From: Zopfochytrium polystomum
Taxonomy: Eukaryota > Chytridiomycota > Chytridiomycetes > Chytridiales > Chytridiaceae
DNA: 64,000 nucleotides
Assembly (NCBI GenBank): GCA_025765615.1
Contig: JAIVFJ010000193.1
Coordinates: 1 to 64,000, forward strand
Direction of reading: 5' to 3'
The position numbers and the translations under genes are program-made. Below the pieces are notes generated by a model. That model was given only the letters and a program-made list of their open reading frames with translations, was not told where the DNA came from and ran no database searches. Shown here piece after piece: positions 1 to 11,012 of this stretch (position 1 is its first letter; every line of letters starts with the position of its first letter).

Positions 1-219
1 GGCAAAACAAAACTTCCCATCCACCCCCACCCGACTGCTCCAAAAATACCTTGCCGCCTCACTGTTTTCCTTCCGAACAACTCAGTGTACTTAACAAACA
101 TTGTGGTCCCTTCCCCCTCCAGCCGACCCTCTACCTCCCCTTCCCTTCCTGCCTTCCTACCCGTCTAATAGCAAAAAGGGCATCCGCATTGTCAACCACG
201 CTTCTCCCGAAGCCTCTGA

Positions 220-1473
220 CGCCTGGTCAGCGTCACCGTCGATGGCCGTCGTTCACCACACAACATTGGCCGAGGCCAGGACGGTTACTACGCCACCCAC
301 GTTCACCAGGGCTTCGCCACCACCATCTCCGACAGCGCCACCTATGCCGATGCCGCCTTCCCCTCGGAGACCCTCCGCATAAAGGTGTGGCCGGCGCCAC
401 CGCCCCCCCGGCTGCAAAGGCAAAGCAAGCCTCCACTCGCGGGGTGGCCCAGTCGAGCATCGATCTGCTCCTCCAGGCCTCCGAGATCCTCTGCGACCCT
501 TTGCCTGCGCTGTCGTCGCCCTCCACCCCTTCCGCGCCGACGCGGACCTTTCTCCTCTCCTCGATCTGCTCCCCACAGCGCCACAACCACCACCACCACA
601 CAGCAGCTTGAACGCCGACGGCGAGCCCGTCGCGGCGTCCGAGTGGCAAGCCGTCGTCGTCGGACAGCCCTACCCCTTGTCCGATTCGGACCCCCACCAC
701 GAAGGATTCCACTCCTACGCCCCCACCGTCACGTTCCACCCTCTTTCGTTCCAACAGTTTCCACAACGCAGCGACTCTGGCCTGTCCTCCATTGTCGCTG
801 CTGTCGACTCTCTCCCCCCGAGGGCGAGACCCTATCACCGCCGTCGGCCGTCAAGTCCCGCAAGGCGTCTCTCGCTGCCGCCCACGCTGCCGCCGCCAGC
901 CTCGCGGGGCTGGCCGCCGCTGCAGGCGTCAAGCGTTCGTTCTCTGAAGAAGGCGGCGCCGAGTACGACGACGAGGAAGACGGCGACGACGAGGACGACG
1001 AGGACCTCGACTTCGACGACAAGATGGACAGCGACTACCACGAGGGCGGCAGCCCGTCTCCAAGCGGCGGTCGCCGCTCCCGCGGCGGCAAACCCGCTCG
1101 CCACAACAGCACATCCTCCACCTCCTCCTCCACCTCCTCCCCCACATCCTCCAGTGCTGGCTCGACCCGCCGCCGTCACCCCAACCAGCGCCGCTACGCC
1201 TGCACGCTGCCGACCTGTACGCGCTCCTTTACGCGGCTCTTCAACCTCAAGGCGCACCTCGAGACGCACAACCCTGCGCGCGAGCGCGGGTTCCGGTGTG
1301 AGGACTGCGGGGTGGCGTTCTGCCGCGCGCAGGACTTGCTCCGCCACGGGACCGTGCACGACAAGAGCAACCTGATGACGTGCCCGGCGTGCCCGGGGAA
1401 GACTTTTTCGCGCAAGGACGCGCTGAGGAGGCATGTGAGGATGAACAAGTGCTGCGAGTTGAGCGATATTTAA
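220..1473 (+). CDS. C2H2 zinc-finger transcription factor, reading frame interrupted
   Basis: The 3' part (about 831-1473, stop at 1471-1473) encodes an acidic stretch, a basic Ser-rich linker and C2H2 fingers. Two fingers are clear (CTLPTCTRSFTRLFNLKAHLETH and then CEDCGVAFCRAQDLLRHGTVH in outline), and a third begins CPACPGKTFSRKDALRRH. It is presumably a nuclear DNA-binding regulator. Upstream coding-like sequence (GYYATHVHQGF near 280-330, EPVAASEWQAVVVG near 620-660) lies in other frames, so no single ORF spans the gene. One change of frame falls in the C6 run at 814-819, where one extra C would restore continuity. No start codon can be chosen. It resembles the second C2H2 gene at 15.4 kb in finger spacing (RAQDLxRHGTxH), so the two are probably related. 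The finger domain is certain; the N-terminal structure is not. Confidence 0.7.
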   Translation, partial: RLVSVTVDGRRSPHNIGRGQDGYYATHVHQGFATTISDSATYADAAFPSETLRIKVWPAPPPPRLQRQSKPPLAGWPSRASICSSRPPRSSATLCLRCRRPPPLPRRRGPFSSPRSAPHSATTTTTTQQLERRRRARRGVRVASRRRRTALPLVRFGPPPRRIPLLRPHRHVPPSFVPTVSTTQRLWPVLHCRCCRLSPPEGETLSPPSAVKSRKASLAAAHAAAASLAGLAAAAGVKRSFSEEGGAEYDDEEDGDDEDDEDLDFDDKMDSDYHEGGSPSPSGGRRSRGGKPARHNSTSSTSSSTSSPTSSSAGSTRRRHPNQRRYACTLPTCTRSFTRLFNLKAHLETHNPARERGFRCEDCGVAFCRAQDLLRHGTVHDKSNLMTCPACPGKTFSRKDALRRHVRMNKCCELSDI

Positions 1474-2444
1474 AAAAAAGATTGATGATTCTTGTGGAAT
1501 CTTGTGTAATTGGTCGTTCCGTTTTTGGCCAGCGTGTTTTTTTTTTTTTTCTTTGGGGACGATGAGAAACTTTCTTCCGCCCCCGCCTGGGATGGTGTGG
1601 TGGGTTTGTGGCGGTGGGTGCTGTATTGTGGAGTCTGTGTTTGGCTGGGTTTACGCATTAGGGGTTCATCTTGCAGTTTGCATCATGCATTTTCTTTTTT
1701 CTTTGGTCCCTTTTCCGCTTCGTTTTACGTATTACCCCCCCCGTCCTTAGTTTTACCTGTGGCCCGCGTTTGGCCTTTCTTAAAAAGGTGACCCCGTTTG
1801 GATTTCATGTTCTCCCCGCTGTTCCGCCTGTTTGCGCAGTACCCGCATCCCCCTCCTCCCCCCCCCTAATGGGTTTTGCGTGGTTTCACTCTCTTTCTCA
1901 CTTGCTTTCTTCCCGTTGTCCAGCGTTGCAGTTGCTGTTCTTTTTCTCGTGGTGTGGACATTGGCACCAAAAACCTTGCTCAAGGCGAGCAGGTTTTCTT
2001 TTTCTTTGGTTCCTTTTTTTTTTTTTTTTTTTTCTCCCCATCTTTGAAAAAACGGTTGCGTTTTTTTTTGTGTAACCGACCTGCAAGACAGTCGTCCTTG
2101 TCAGATTAGATCATTCTTTGACTTGACTTGGCCTCCCATCACCCTCGCCACCAAGACCCACAGCAGTCGACGACACAAGCGCTCGCACGTTTTTATCGGC
2201 ACATCCCATCGGACCCCGCGCTCTCGCTCCTCTCCATCTCCTCTCTGTCTCCCCCGCCACCCCTTCCACTTCTTCCCCGTTCAGAGCGAGCGAGCGAGCG
2301 CTTGGGCGAGGAAGGTCCGTTCTCACAGGCCACACGCCTCTTTTCGCTCCTTCACCCCGGATCGCTGCTGCCGCAAATCAGTGCTCCCGTACCTTGCGCC
2401 AACCATTCGGCTTCGGGGCCAGGGGAAAAGAAAAAACGATACAA

Positions 2445-2477
<33 letters not shown>

Positions 2478-2513
2478 AGATCGCAAGCTCGTGGCTCCTC
2501 ACGAGCCTCATCG
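1474..2513. other. Spacer rich in T, C and A runs
   Basis: No convincing gene. The segment holds long T runs (1537-1551, 2018-2033), pyrimidine-rich tracts and an A run of about 30 at 2446-2475. Open frames here encode only F/S/P- or K-rich peptides typical of homopolymer tracts. It probably contains the 3' region of the C2H2 gene and the promoter of the following membrane-protein gene. Confidence 0.5.
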
Positions 2514-5100
2514 GTAAGTGCCGTCGTCAAAGCGTCAAAGCCCACCCATTACACTGAATGCACCTACTGATATCCCACTTTTGGAATACGCCAGCATCCC
2601 GAACCTGTTGACCCTCGCCGTAAGCACAACCCTCCTCATCCTATACCCCGCCGTTGCCCCGCGCTGCCTGACCCCGCCACCCTCCCGCCCCGGCTGCCCC
2701 TCTAACTGCCCGCCTCTGCTGCCCCCCTCGCTCCTTGTCGTTGTGAAGCTCGACGCCGCACTTTCTGCCGCCCTCTTTCTTCTCGCAGTCGTCCTCGCCG
2801 GCGGCTCGTACTTCGCGACGCGGATGGCCGAGGCCGGCATGTGGGCCACCGCGGGACTAATGACGGTGAAGTTGGCGGTGGCAGCGGCGGGTCTGCGGGT
2901 GGTGTTTGGCGAGGCCGCCTGCAAGGCCGGGGATCTGCCCGTGTGGGCCGGGGCAGCGGTGCATTTGGGTGAGTGATTGGTTACGACGCCGGCGGTTTCT
3001 ATCTTGACTTCTCTTGGTTTTCCCGCTTCGCGAGGATCACCGCTTTTTCTGACTAACAAAATTACAACCTTAGTCGGCTTCTTCGGCACGGCCATTGCCG
3101 CCGCCAACCTCCTCGTGTGTGAAATGACCAGCGACGACGACGAGATCGTCGAGCTGAAAGAACACGCACTCATCGGCGCCCACGCCGCGTTCAACATCGC
3201 CGTCCTCGCCGCGATTGCCGCCACCCTTGCGCGATACGACACCCCATACGAAACACTCGACGCCACCGCCGCACTGCCAAAACCAGCGACGATCGACGTG
3301 CCGGCTGCAGCTGAGACGTTTCTCGCTCTGCGAGCAGGCCGTCCCGTCGTATTTATACTTTGAGGCGGCGGTGGCATTCAGTGTTGTTTCGGCGTGCGGG
3401 ATGAAGATGCTGCTGGAGGGCGTGGCGTGGGTGTGCGAGGACGAGGAAGTGTCGACATCGTGGCCGTTGAGGATGGAGACTGGGTTTTGGGGGTCGTGGG
3501 TGTTCAAGATGTAAGTTTGTATTTTAATTTGAATCGTTGAGTTGGAGTGGAGGTTTTTATAAGACTAAGTGAGTGCCCGCTCTGTTCCTTCCATTTTTTT
3601 TTTTTTACCCTCGAAAAATAGCATCACGCTGATCTATGGCTCGAAACAAGTTTGGACGGCGTCGATATGCCCGCAAGGAGACCCCATGCTGTTTCGGTTT
3701 TCGACTTGGCTGCTCTGTTGAGTGTTGGGACCGGTCACCGTTTATTTTTCCTTTGTGACATTCAATTTACCGTCCGACCCTCCTGCCTTCTTCTCCCTTG
3801 TCTCCTTTTCCCACTCCCCACTGTCACAAGAGCAGTGGCCCGCTACTTTGAGCTCATTACCATCACCACCTTTTTCGCCGTCTACAAGCTCCACTTTGAA
3901 GCCTCGCGCCTGCCCCGCCGCCGCCGCCGCCACGGCAACCAGTTCCGCCCCGAGTTTGGCGATTGGGGCGCCAACGGGCTCGGCAACGACTACGACGACG
4001 ACGACGATCCGAACCGACCGCGTATTCATCTTCCGCGACGCGCGAGCCCGCGAACGGGCGTGGGGCGACCGCGAGCTGATCCACTTGTGCACGAGGTCTA
4101 TTGTATGAGCCCCCCGGGCGGGAAGGGGGCGGGAGAAGGACGGCGGCGGAGGTGGAGAACGTCGAGAGGGCAAGGAGCGGAAGTGCGCGGGGACGTTAAC
4201 GCGCTGAAGAGGGATGAGATGGTGGAGCTGGCGGTGCGGAGTGGCGGGGGTCGTGGTGCGGGGCGTGGTGCTGGATTGGAGCGAGCGGGGAGGGGAAAAG
4301 GAAAGGCGGTAAGGGGGGCGACCGGCTGATGTACGTGGAGGTGATTGTGGTTGAGAAGGAGGAGCGGGGAGAGCGACGGCAACAGGTTCAGGTTGATTGG
4401 AGGTGTGGGTGAGGGTCAGGAGGCGCCGCCGGGATGAGGATGTGGAGTCCGGATGTAGAGACCAGTAGGGCTGCGAAGCCGTCAGTGGTGCGGCGTGGAC
4501 GGGGGCGGCGGAGGACGCGACGACGTGGTTCCAATGCCGACACCACCCTCGAAGCGATCTGCAAACGCTGCCTACGACTGCTGTCCACGCATGCGTCAAT
4601 TGGGAGCCCCCGCGACCGGGCTCGGCCTCGCCTTTCCACCTCTACACTACTGATGATGGCTGGCGACGGCAACCCCATCAACCCCTCCGACACACCGCGA
4701 ACCCCGCCGACATACCGCCGTCGACCACGGCCCACGACCATGGCCAACCCAGAGCCCCCCAACGTCTTCTTTACCCAGAGGGGCCGGCCGCTGGCCACCT
4801 CCGAAAAGAACGCCTCCCTTGCACCCTCCCTCGTCCTCCACCATCCCACCGCTTCGTCGGCGCCCCCTCGCCTACGCGACCCCGCCCTACGCGCGACCGG
4901 ACTGCCCAATCTGCTTTGGTGCCTTCCGTCGCGGCGACCGGGTGCGGGAGATGCTGCATTGCCGGTCAGCGCCTTTCACAAGCAGGTGCGTCGAGGCGTG
5001 GGTCCGTGAGGGGCGGCGTGGGGAGGCAGGGGCGTGCGGTGTCCGGTGTGTCGGGCGGCGGGGGTTGTCTGACGGGCGGGGAGCGAATGTGTGAGGATGG
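2514..5100 (+). pseudogene. Multi-pass membrane protein with a degenerate RING-H2-like C-terminus, decayed or badly assembled
   Basis: A GT donor (gtaagt) at 2514 and an acceptor near 2592 open an exon encoding several hydrophobic helices (NLLTLAVSTTLLILYPAVA, LSAALFLLAVVLAG, TAGLMTVKLAVAAAGL). It splices at about 2970 into VGFFGTAIAAANLLVCEMTS near 3072. Coding-like text continues in shifting frames: YLYFEAAVAFSVVSACGMK near 3345, ITLIYGSKQVWTASICPQGD near 3622, and ARYFELITITTFFAVYKLHF near 3840. Near 4894-5010 a CPICFGAF..GDRVREMLHC segment followed by FTSRCVEAWV resembles a RING-H2 finger whose middle is scrambled by small insertions. Whether this is one membrane E3-ligase-like gene or two neighbouring ones cannot be settled. 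No full-length frame exists, so it is called a pseudogene with the caveat that homopolymer errors may contribute. Confidence 0.4.
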
Positions 5101-5890
5101 TTGGAGGTAAAAATTTTGGGAGCGAACGGAGGGATTCGGAAGGTACACACTTTCTGGATTGGAGTGGTTATATTATTATATACTGTATTTTGTTCTGTTC
5201 GTTTCGTTTCGGTCTCATGCTTTTGTTTTATTGCTTGCTTTTTGGAATGTAACTTGGTGGTTCCGTCATGTAAAAGCCTCAAGATTAGATTCTGGTCCAA
5301 CTCCTTGTATTCTCCGATGATCTCCTCCCAGCTCGAAGGACTTCCAGGATGAAAAACGCCAGGGTATTTCATAACCGTTTTCCGACTACATTCCCTTACA
5401 TGTTGTTGCAGGATATCGAAATCTTTTTGGTTTTGTACCTTGGCAACCAAGCTGGGAAAAAAGAAAGGGTCTGGGAATCTCGCCCTCAAGATCGGGGGCC
5501 CGCGTTTTCGACGCCTGCTCTTTGGGAAAACGAGACACGCACGAGCTGGAATCGGGTTCCACGTTGAACAGCAGGGGTGGCGTGTGGGTCTTGTGTGCTC
5601 TTTGGTTCTGTCTCGCATCACTGGCGTGCAGCCACATCCTTCAAAATGGCATTGCGCCCCCCTCCTGAGCGAAGGGCCGCAAGGATAGAATAAAAAAAAG
5701 CTCGCTTTCATAGCAAAAGAACGATAGTATGCATCATTTTACTTTATTGGGTTTTCAATTCTTGAGACAAAAAATCATGTCGAAAAAAGCGAAAGTGGAT
5801 TTCCTTATCCTGCTAAAAACTGATACTGCGTGCTGAACCACCCATTGCACAATAAAAAGCTTGCGTAATAACTTAATGTTCTGGAAACAC
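5101..5890. other. Spacer before the tRNA genes
   Basis: Nothing recognised. A minus-strand open stretch around 5250-5440 (containing SPSSWEEIIGEYKELDQN) has a coding-like composition, but it has no homology I can name and no clear gene context. The rest is AT-rich. Confidence 0.3.
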
Positions 5891-5895
5891 GGCAT

Positions 5896-5967
5896 GGGCG
5901 TATGGCAAATGGTTACCGCGCTTGACTACGAATCAAGAGATTCCAGGTTCGACCCCTGGTACGCTCG
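5896..5967 (+). tRNA. tRNA-Arg(ACG)
   Basis: A 72-nt cloverleaf can be read by eye. The acceptor stem GGGCGTA pairs with TACGCTC (one G-U). The anticodon stem TTGA/TCAA encloses the loop CTACGAA with anticodon ACG. The T-arm is CCAGG-TTCGACC-CCTGG and the discriminator is G. There is no intron. It decodes CGU, and through inosine also CGC and CGA. Confidence 0.93.
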
Positions 5968-6093
5968 CTTTTGCGTCAAGTGAAAGTATTTTGATATCTG
6001 TTTCTCATACTTGAAACCTTTCCCACGCCACCGGAAATGTTCCACAAATGTTGTTTTTGCAGCCTATGAAAAGGATTGAGAGAAGGAGCAGTC

Positions 6094-6175
6094 CGACAAC
6101 GGCAGGACTCGAACCTGCGCACGGAAACCGTAACAGATTTCTAGTCTGTCGCCTTAACCGCTCGGCCACGTTGTC
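6094..6175 (-). tRNA. tRNA-Ser(AGA)
   Basis: An 82-nt type II tRNA on the minus strand. The acceptor GACAACG pairs with CGTTGTC, and the anticodon arm ACAGA-CTAGAAA-TCTGT gives anticodon AGA. A long variable arm follows (built on ACGG/CCGT), as expected for serine. The T-arm is GCAGG-TTCGAGT-CCTGC. It lies 126 bp from tRNA-Arg in the opposite orientation. Confidence 0.93.
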
Positions 6176-6682
6176 GATGTTGGGTGGGAGGTGTTAGAAA
6201 TAGTAGCTGTTTCGACTCGTTTTTGATGGAACGCATTTCATCCCCTGAAGCAATGTGGATCTTGTTGCCGTAAACGAGTGACTCCAGAGAACTATTATCG
6301 GAATCCCAGAGATGCAAAGTGCAATGGTCATAGGATCTGCACGGCGGAGCTCGGCGCAATTGCGATCCTTGTCCAACAGGCACGGCCTCGAGAGTCCTGA
6401 GCTTTACAGGTGGCTTTGCACTGTGGAGTAGGACGAGAGATCTGGCGGGCAACTGCGAATGGCGCATCTCACGAGAACGCTCTGATAGAATATATGCTTT
6501 GCAAAGTCTGACGCCACTAGTTCCAATCACCGAACAAATGAAAAACGGGTAAAAGAAAGGCCGGTGAAAACGGCGAAACGTGGAAATGTTTCATCAGCAA
6601 CAAAGATCGCCAGTGCCTGACGCGAACTAAGTCCTTCAACCCTCAAACAGTCTAACTGAACAAGCGCAATGCCCACATTTTT
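6176..6682. other. Spacer between tRNA-Ser and the first ion-channel gene
   Basis: No gene recognised. The minus-strand ORF across this stretch ends inside the tRNA and has no recognisable domain. It probably includes the 3' UTR of the channel gene that follows on the minus strand. Confidence 0.4.
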
Positions 6683-8493
6683 CTAATTCGACGCTTTTTT
6701 GCTCGGCTCCTCCCTGGCTTCCTTCATGTACCCCAGCACCGTCAAGACAGCGCATATGATGATGACGATGCCAATCAATGAACCAGTGCCGTACTCGACA
6801 CCGCGGGAGATGGTGGTTCCGGTGGCGTAAGTGACAAAGATCCACGCGAGGATGAGGGTGGGCACGCTCGCGATGCGGAAGAACCTTTCAATGTGCTTTG
6901 AAAGCAGCGGGCTTCCGTTGCTAACGAAGGGATCAGGTGAGTTGGGGCAAGTCGACAGTGAAACCGGGAAACTTACGCTTTGAGATAGTGCACGACGGTG
7001 AACTCGACCAAGGCGCCAAACACGAACGTAAACACCGTGATCACGTAGTAGTCCATCTTTGTCGCGTAGTTCACCTTTGGCAGATCGCCCGAGACGACAA
7101 AGTTGAGGGTGACGGTGGCGAGGAGGAGGGTGACGCCGAAACCGACTCGGGCGGGAACCACGCCGGGGTCGACCCAGTACGACACGCACGAGCAAAAGGC
7201 GACGAAGAAGAGCGGGAGAATGTACTTGAGGATGTAGATGGTGGGGTCGCGGGAGATGAAGAGAGAGTACCAGAGACCTTGGTAAGTTGCAGAGGTGTTC
7301 CGGGACGGATCAGAGAGAACACGCTTGATGGTTGGGTCTTCATCGTAGAGCTGCAGACGAGGGCTGGGGTCAGACAAAGGTTGCACGGACCAAAAGAAAG
7401 AACGAGTATGGTCGGTCGCCTTACCGTCCACAAGACAGACGAAAACGTGTCGAAAGGCGACGGGTTGGCAGGTCCACCTTGCTCGGCGGGGTAGTAATTC
7501 AGAGTCAAGTACGATGCGTTGTAGGAGTACGACGCCAGCTGGATCGAAATCGCTTGGTCATCAAAGGGAAAGTCCGCCAACTGGAACGGGGACGTGAGGG
7601 ATGCGACGAAATGCTGTTTGTTCCCGATTTGGCGTCCAGAAGGTCAGGCTAGCAATGCACGGCCCACCGACATATCCAAAAAGGCGCTCACCCTGTTCAA
7701 TACGACGATGCCCTGCGTGGGATCCTTCAAGACGCATGACTCTGAAACGGCGTCGAAAATGGCATGCTCGTTGTAAAAGTAGACGTCCGGAACCCAGATC
7801 TTGGAGGAGTCGAGGCGGATCGTCTCAGAGCTGGTCGAGCCAGAGTAGACGAGCCGGGGATCGGACCACTGCAGCTTGAGGTAGAGATCGATCTGTTTGA
7901 AAGTAGGGGATCGGGTTAGTCTGGGTTCGATCCAGGGTTTGGGTGTGCGGGACACAGCCAGGGTGCAAGTTGTGTAACAGGGAACCGGGTGCAGAAGACA
8001 CCGACTCCTCAGGACGGGTGGGGTCCAAAGTTGTGGTGCAACCATTCCGAAGGTAGTACAAGAGGAAGACGAAGGGAAGCAGGGTCTCGTGTCTCACAGA
8101 GAAGGCGTTCGTGGTGGGGTCGACGTTGAAGAGCCTGTTCATGCGGTACTGGGCGTAAACGGCGGTGGCGGTGGTTGTCCCGGCGTTGGGGCGAGCCCAG
8201 AGGTCGTATCCCTTCAGCAGCTGGTCCACGACCGGCATGAAGCTCAGCCCATTGGAGGCAGTCGCAGAAGGGGAGGCAGCGGCAGCTGTCGTGGTGGTAG
8301 CAGCTGCCGAAGCAGTGGTTGCTGTGGCGGTGGTGGTTGTGGTTGTGGCGGCGGCGGATGCGGTCTCCGCGTCTGTAGCCGAGGTAGTGGTGGTTGCGTC
8401 CTGCGCGGCGACGAGGGGCAAGGTCACGGAAGCAGCAGTCGCCAGAAGCTGCAGCAGCCAGAAGGCAAGGGCTGTCCGTCCTCTCATAATCAT
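6683..8493 (-). CDS. Pentameric ligand-gated ion channel (pLGIC) copy 1
   Basis: Five exons read without interruption: complement(6683..6920, 6977..7350, 7425..7613, 7692..7892, 8098..8493), 465 aa. An N-terminal signal peptide ends near VAAQ, followed by a Thr/Ala-rich, probably glycosylated linker. The extracellular domain has WSDPRLVY and WVPDVYFYNEH (loop A-like) and the loop FPFDDQ with no flanking cysteines. M1 ends SYWVDPG. M2 begins PARVGFGVTLLLATVTLNF, aligning with animal GABA/glycine receptors, with Arg at 0' and Leu at 9'. The M2-M3 linker is DLPKVNYATKMD, and M3 is followed by a very short loop and M4 (IERFFR...). A further hydrophobic helix (SLIGIVIIICAVLTVLGYM) and a basic tail follow. 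Family knowledge: such proteins form cell-surface pentameric channels gated by small ligands, and PAR favours anions. The ligand is unknown. It is transcribed divergently from copy 2. Confidence 0.88.
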
Positions 8494-8781
8494 CCTTCCT
8501 TTCTTTTTCAAAGACGAAAAAATGGGCAAACCAATACCCCCCACTCGGCAAGCATCGCGCGGCGCAGCCGCTTTTTCATAAAATCATCCATCCATCTACA
8601 CATGCCTTTCTCGGCCTGTTTGTCTGTCAGTCTCTTGACCTTTCCCGTGTTTGCGCTCTTTTTGCCACTTTCCCAATCTTTTGTCTTACCTTTAGTCTTT
8701 ACTTGGGGTCCTTGCTATGTTTGCGTGCGCCAAAGCCCAGCCCACCCACTGGGGGCAAAAAGACCGTGTGCGTGAAATATC

Positions 8782-8817
<36 letters not shown>

Positions 8818-9009
8818 TGTGTGAGAGTGTGCGTACGTGGGTGCTTGGTTTCGCAGCCGCGCCGGCATGTCTTTCCTCCCCGCCCACTTCCATTCGATGA
8901 CTGCGCGCTTACTAAATCTCTCCAGAAACCCACCGAAGAGGAATTCGGCGCAAACAGACAAAACAAGCAAAACAAAAAACAAGCACACTCAACTTGGCGA
9001 CTACACTGC
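8494..9009. other. Intergenic region between divergent pLGIC copies 1 and 2, with a (TG)n microsatellite
   Basis: Holds a (TG)n run at about 8782-8815 and an AT-rich stretch. Exons for the signal peptide and first half of the copy-2 extracellular domain would be expected here but are absent, so the 5' part of copy 2 seems to have been deleted or replaced. Confidence 0.5.
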
Positions 9010-10553
9010 ACCATCCAGCCAAACGGATTGGTGTTCTTCAGTCAGGTAGAGTCGGCCTCCACTGTCTCAAAACCGCATTGCAAATCAGCCAAATTGTCCC
9101 TCCCTTTGCGCGAAGCGTGGGAGAACGAGTGGGGGTGACGAAATGTATTCTCCTCGTCCCCGGAGGCGGGCACCCACTGGAAGTGCGCCGACCTGGGCCG
9201 GGAGGGAGGGGTCCTCTTGCGCAGCGCGTTGTCCCAAATGAAAATAATGATGAAGAACTACGCAACGTCCAGAAAATTTGGCCTTGTCCAAACCCTCCTT
9301 TGAACCAAAAAACTAATCCGGGTGCAGCACCTCACAATCCCTCGCGCCAAACCACCCCACACAGCATTTTCTCACCACCCTCAACGCTAACTTCACTCTC
9401 CGTTCCTTCCCACTGGACTCTCAAGACCTGGACATCTTCGTCGCACCATTCTCGTACAGCTCGCTCAAGATCAACATTACCTTGGATACCCCAGCGTTCA
9501 ATCCTGCACCCAAATGGACGTACTTACTCGTCGGCGCTGTGGCCTTTGCAGGATTGGACGGCAGTGTCCGGGGTGCTGTACCCCGCAAACGTGAGCATCA
9601 CTCCAACGACGTCCGGAACGCCCTTTGCGATTTTCAACTTGACCGTGAAGAGGGACCCGACGAGCTACATCATCAAATATTTGTGAGGACAGATCAAACC
9701 ATCGAAAGGGCTGCAACTGACCGCGTTCATGGCGAAACTGTAAAACCAAAACAGACTGCCATTGTTTTTTGTTACGTTCGCTTCTACTCTGTCGTACTGG
9801 GTCTCGCTGGACGCCGTTCCCGCGCGAGTCGCATTTGGCGTTTCGCTTTTGGTCTCTGTCATATACCTCAATTTTATTGCGGGTGCAGATCTGCCTAAAG
9901 TGAACTGTTGAGTGTAGCCTCCATTCCGCCACGCAAACTCCTAACGTGTTTTTAATTCCGTTGCAGACGTCACCAAAATGGACGTGTTTATATTGTTTGC
10001 GTTCGTTTTTGTTTTTATCGCCCTGGTAGAGTTTGCCATCGTACACTTTCTTAAAATGTGAGCACCAAATTGTCACCTGGCAACGCTAATTCCACCCAAA
10101 CAAACAAACAAACACAAACCACAGCTCTGGAAACGTTCTCCTCTCCAAGTCAATCGAATCATTCTTTAGAAACACCAGCTCCATCACCCTCATCCTCGTC
10201 ACCGTCATCGTCAGCGTGGGCTTCGGAGACCTCGCAGACGGCCGCAAAGTCATGACGTACACAGTGACGGGGGTCCTTGTGGCATTTCTGCTTGGAAACG
10301 CCGTGTGGAGCGTCGTCAAGCACGGTAGAGAAGTGGCCAAGGGGAGGGCGAAAAAGAAGGACGACCCAGCGGGTGGTGCGACTAGTTCCGGGATGACGGT
10401 CACGCAGAACACGCTGCCGGCTGGCCAGCACCACTATCAGCCGGTAAGCCAAGAGCCTGTTGGGTCGTATCATCACCAGTATGTGAGGGATGCTGCGCCT
10501 GCGGGCGCACCCGCAAGTAGTGGAGACTATCTTGTGTCCCCAGCTGCTCTATA
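9010..10553 (+). pseudogene. pLGIC copy 2, 5'-truncated and frameshifted
   Basis: Exon relics match copy 4 closely: 9010-9045 (TIQPNG.VFFSQ), 9365-9682 (second half of the extracellular domain), 9755-9906 (M1-M2, PARVAFGVSLLVSV), 9967-10057 (M3) and 10125-10553 (M4, extra helix and tail). No signal peptide, WxDxRL or loop A exons exist upstream. At 9521-9528 the tetranucleotide TACT is tandemly duplicated. Removing one copy would return the frame to that of copy 4 (TYSSALWPLQDW), so this is a real lesion and not a homopolymer artefact. Splice sites and the transmembrane part are otherwise preserved, so decay appears recent. It is convergent with copy 3. Confidence 0.8.
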
Positions 10554-11012
10554 AAGGCGAGCCCTCTATTATTGGGTCCCAGAGCACTGCTGCGACATCG
10601 AAGAAGAATGCATCTGATTTTGACGTTGTGTACCTCCGCTGACCCTGAGTTTTCTGAATGTCCCTGGGCGTGGAAAGTCGCGACCATGAAACCGCGACTT
10701 CAACAAATTCTTACCAAATAGATCCTTTGCCACTTGTTTAGCCGAAGTGCTTCACTGGACGGAAACCGAGCGGCAACCCGCTCTCTTCTTTGCACGGTGA
10801 AAACCGTCCCTGACTGCGATTGGCACGAAAGAAGACGCACCCATAAAAACGCAATTCGATCAGGACCAAGCCGCGCTCTGTTGCGAGAAACAAAATCGGA
10901 AAGAAATAAAGCAAGCCACGAAAAAAATGGGAAATCGAACGAAAGGAAATGGAAACCAAGGCCAGCAAATCACCCAGACGACCGAACCAAAAAACCAGAC
11001 CTCGCCTCCTCA
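10554..11012. other. Convergent spacer between pLGIC copies 2 and 3
   Basis: No gene seen. It is AT-rich towards copy 3 and presumably holds the 3' ends of both transcription units. Confidence 0.5.

Noticed and set aside
6141..6530. 129-codon minus-strand ORF
   Set aside because: Its C-terminus is translated tRNA-Ser sequence; no supporting feature.
8692..8988. His/Thr-rich ORFs over the TG tract
   Set aside because: Translation of the dinucleotide repeat only.
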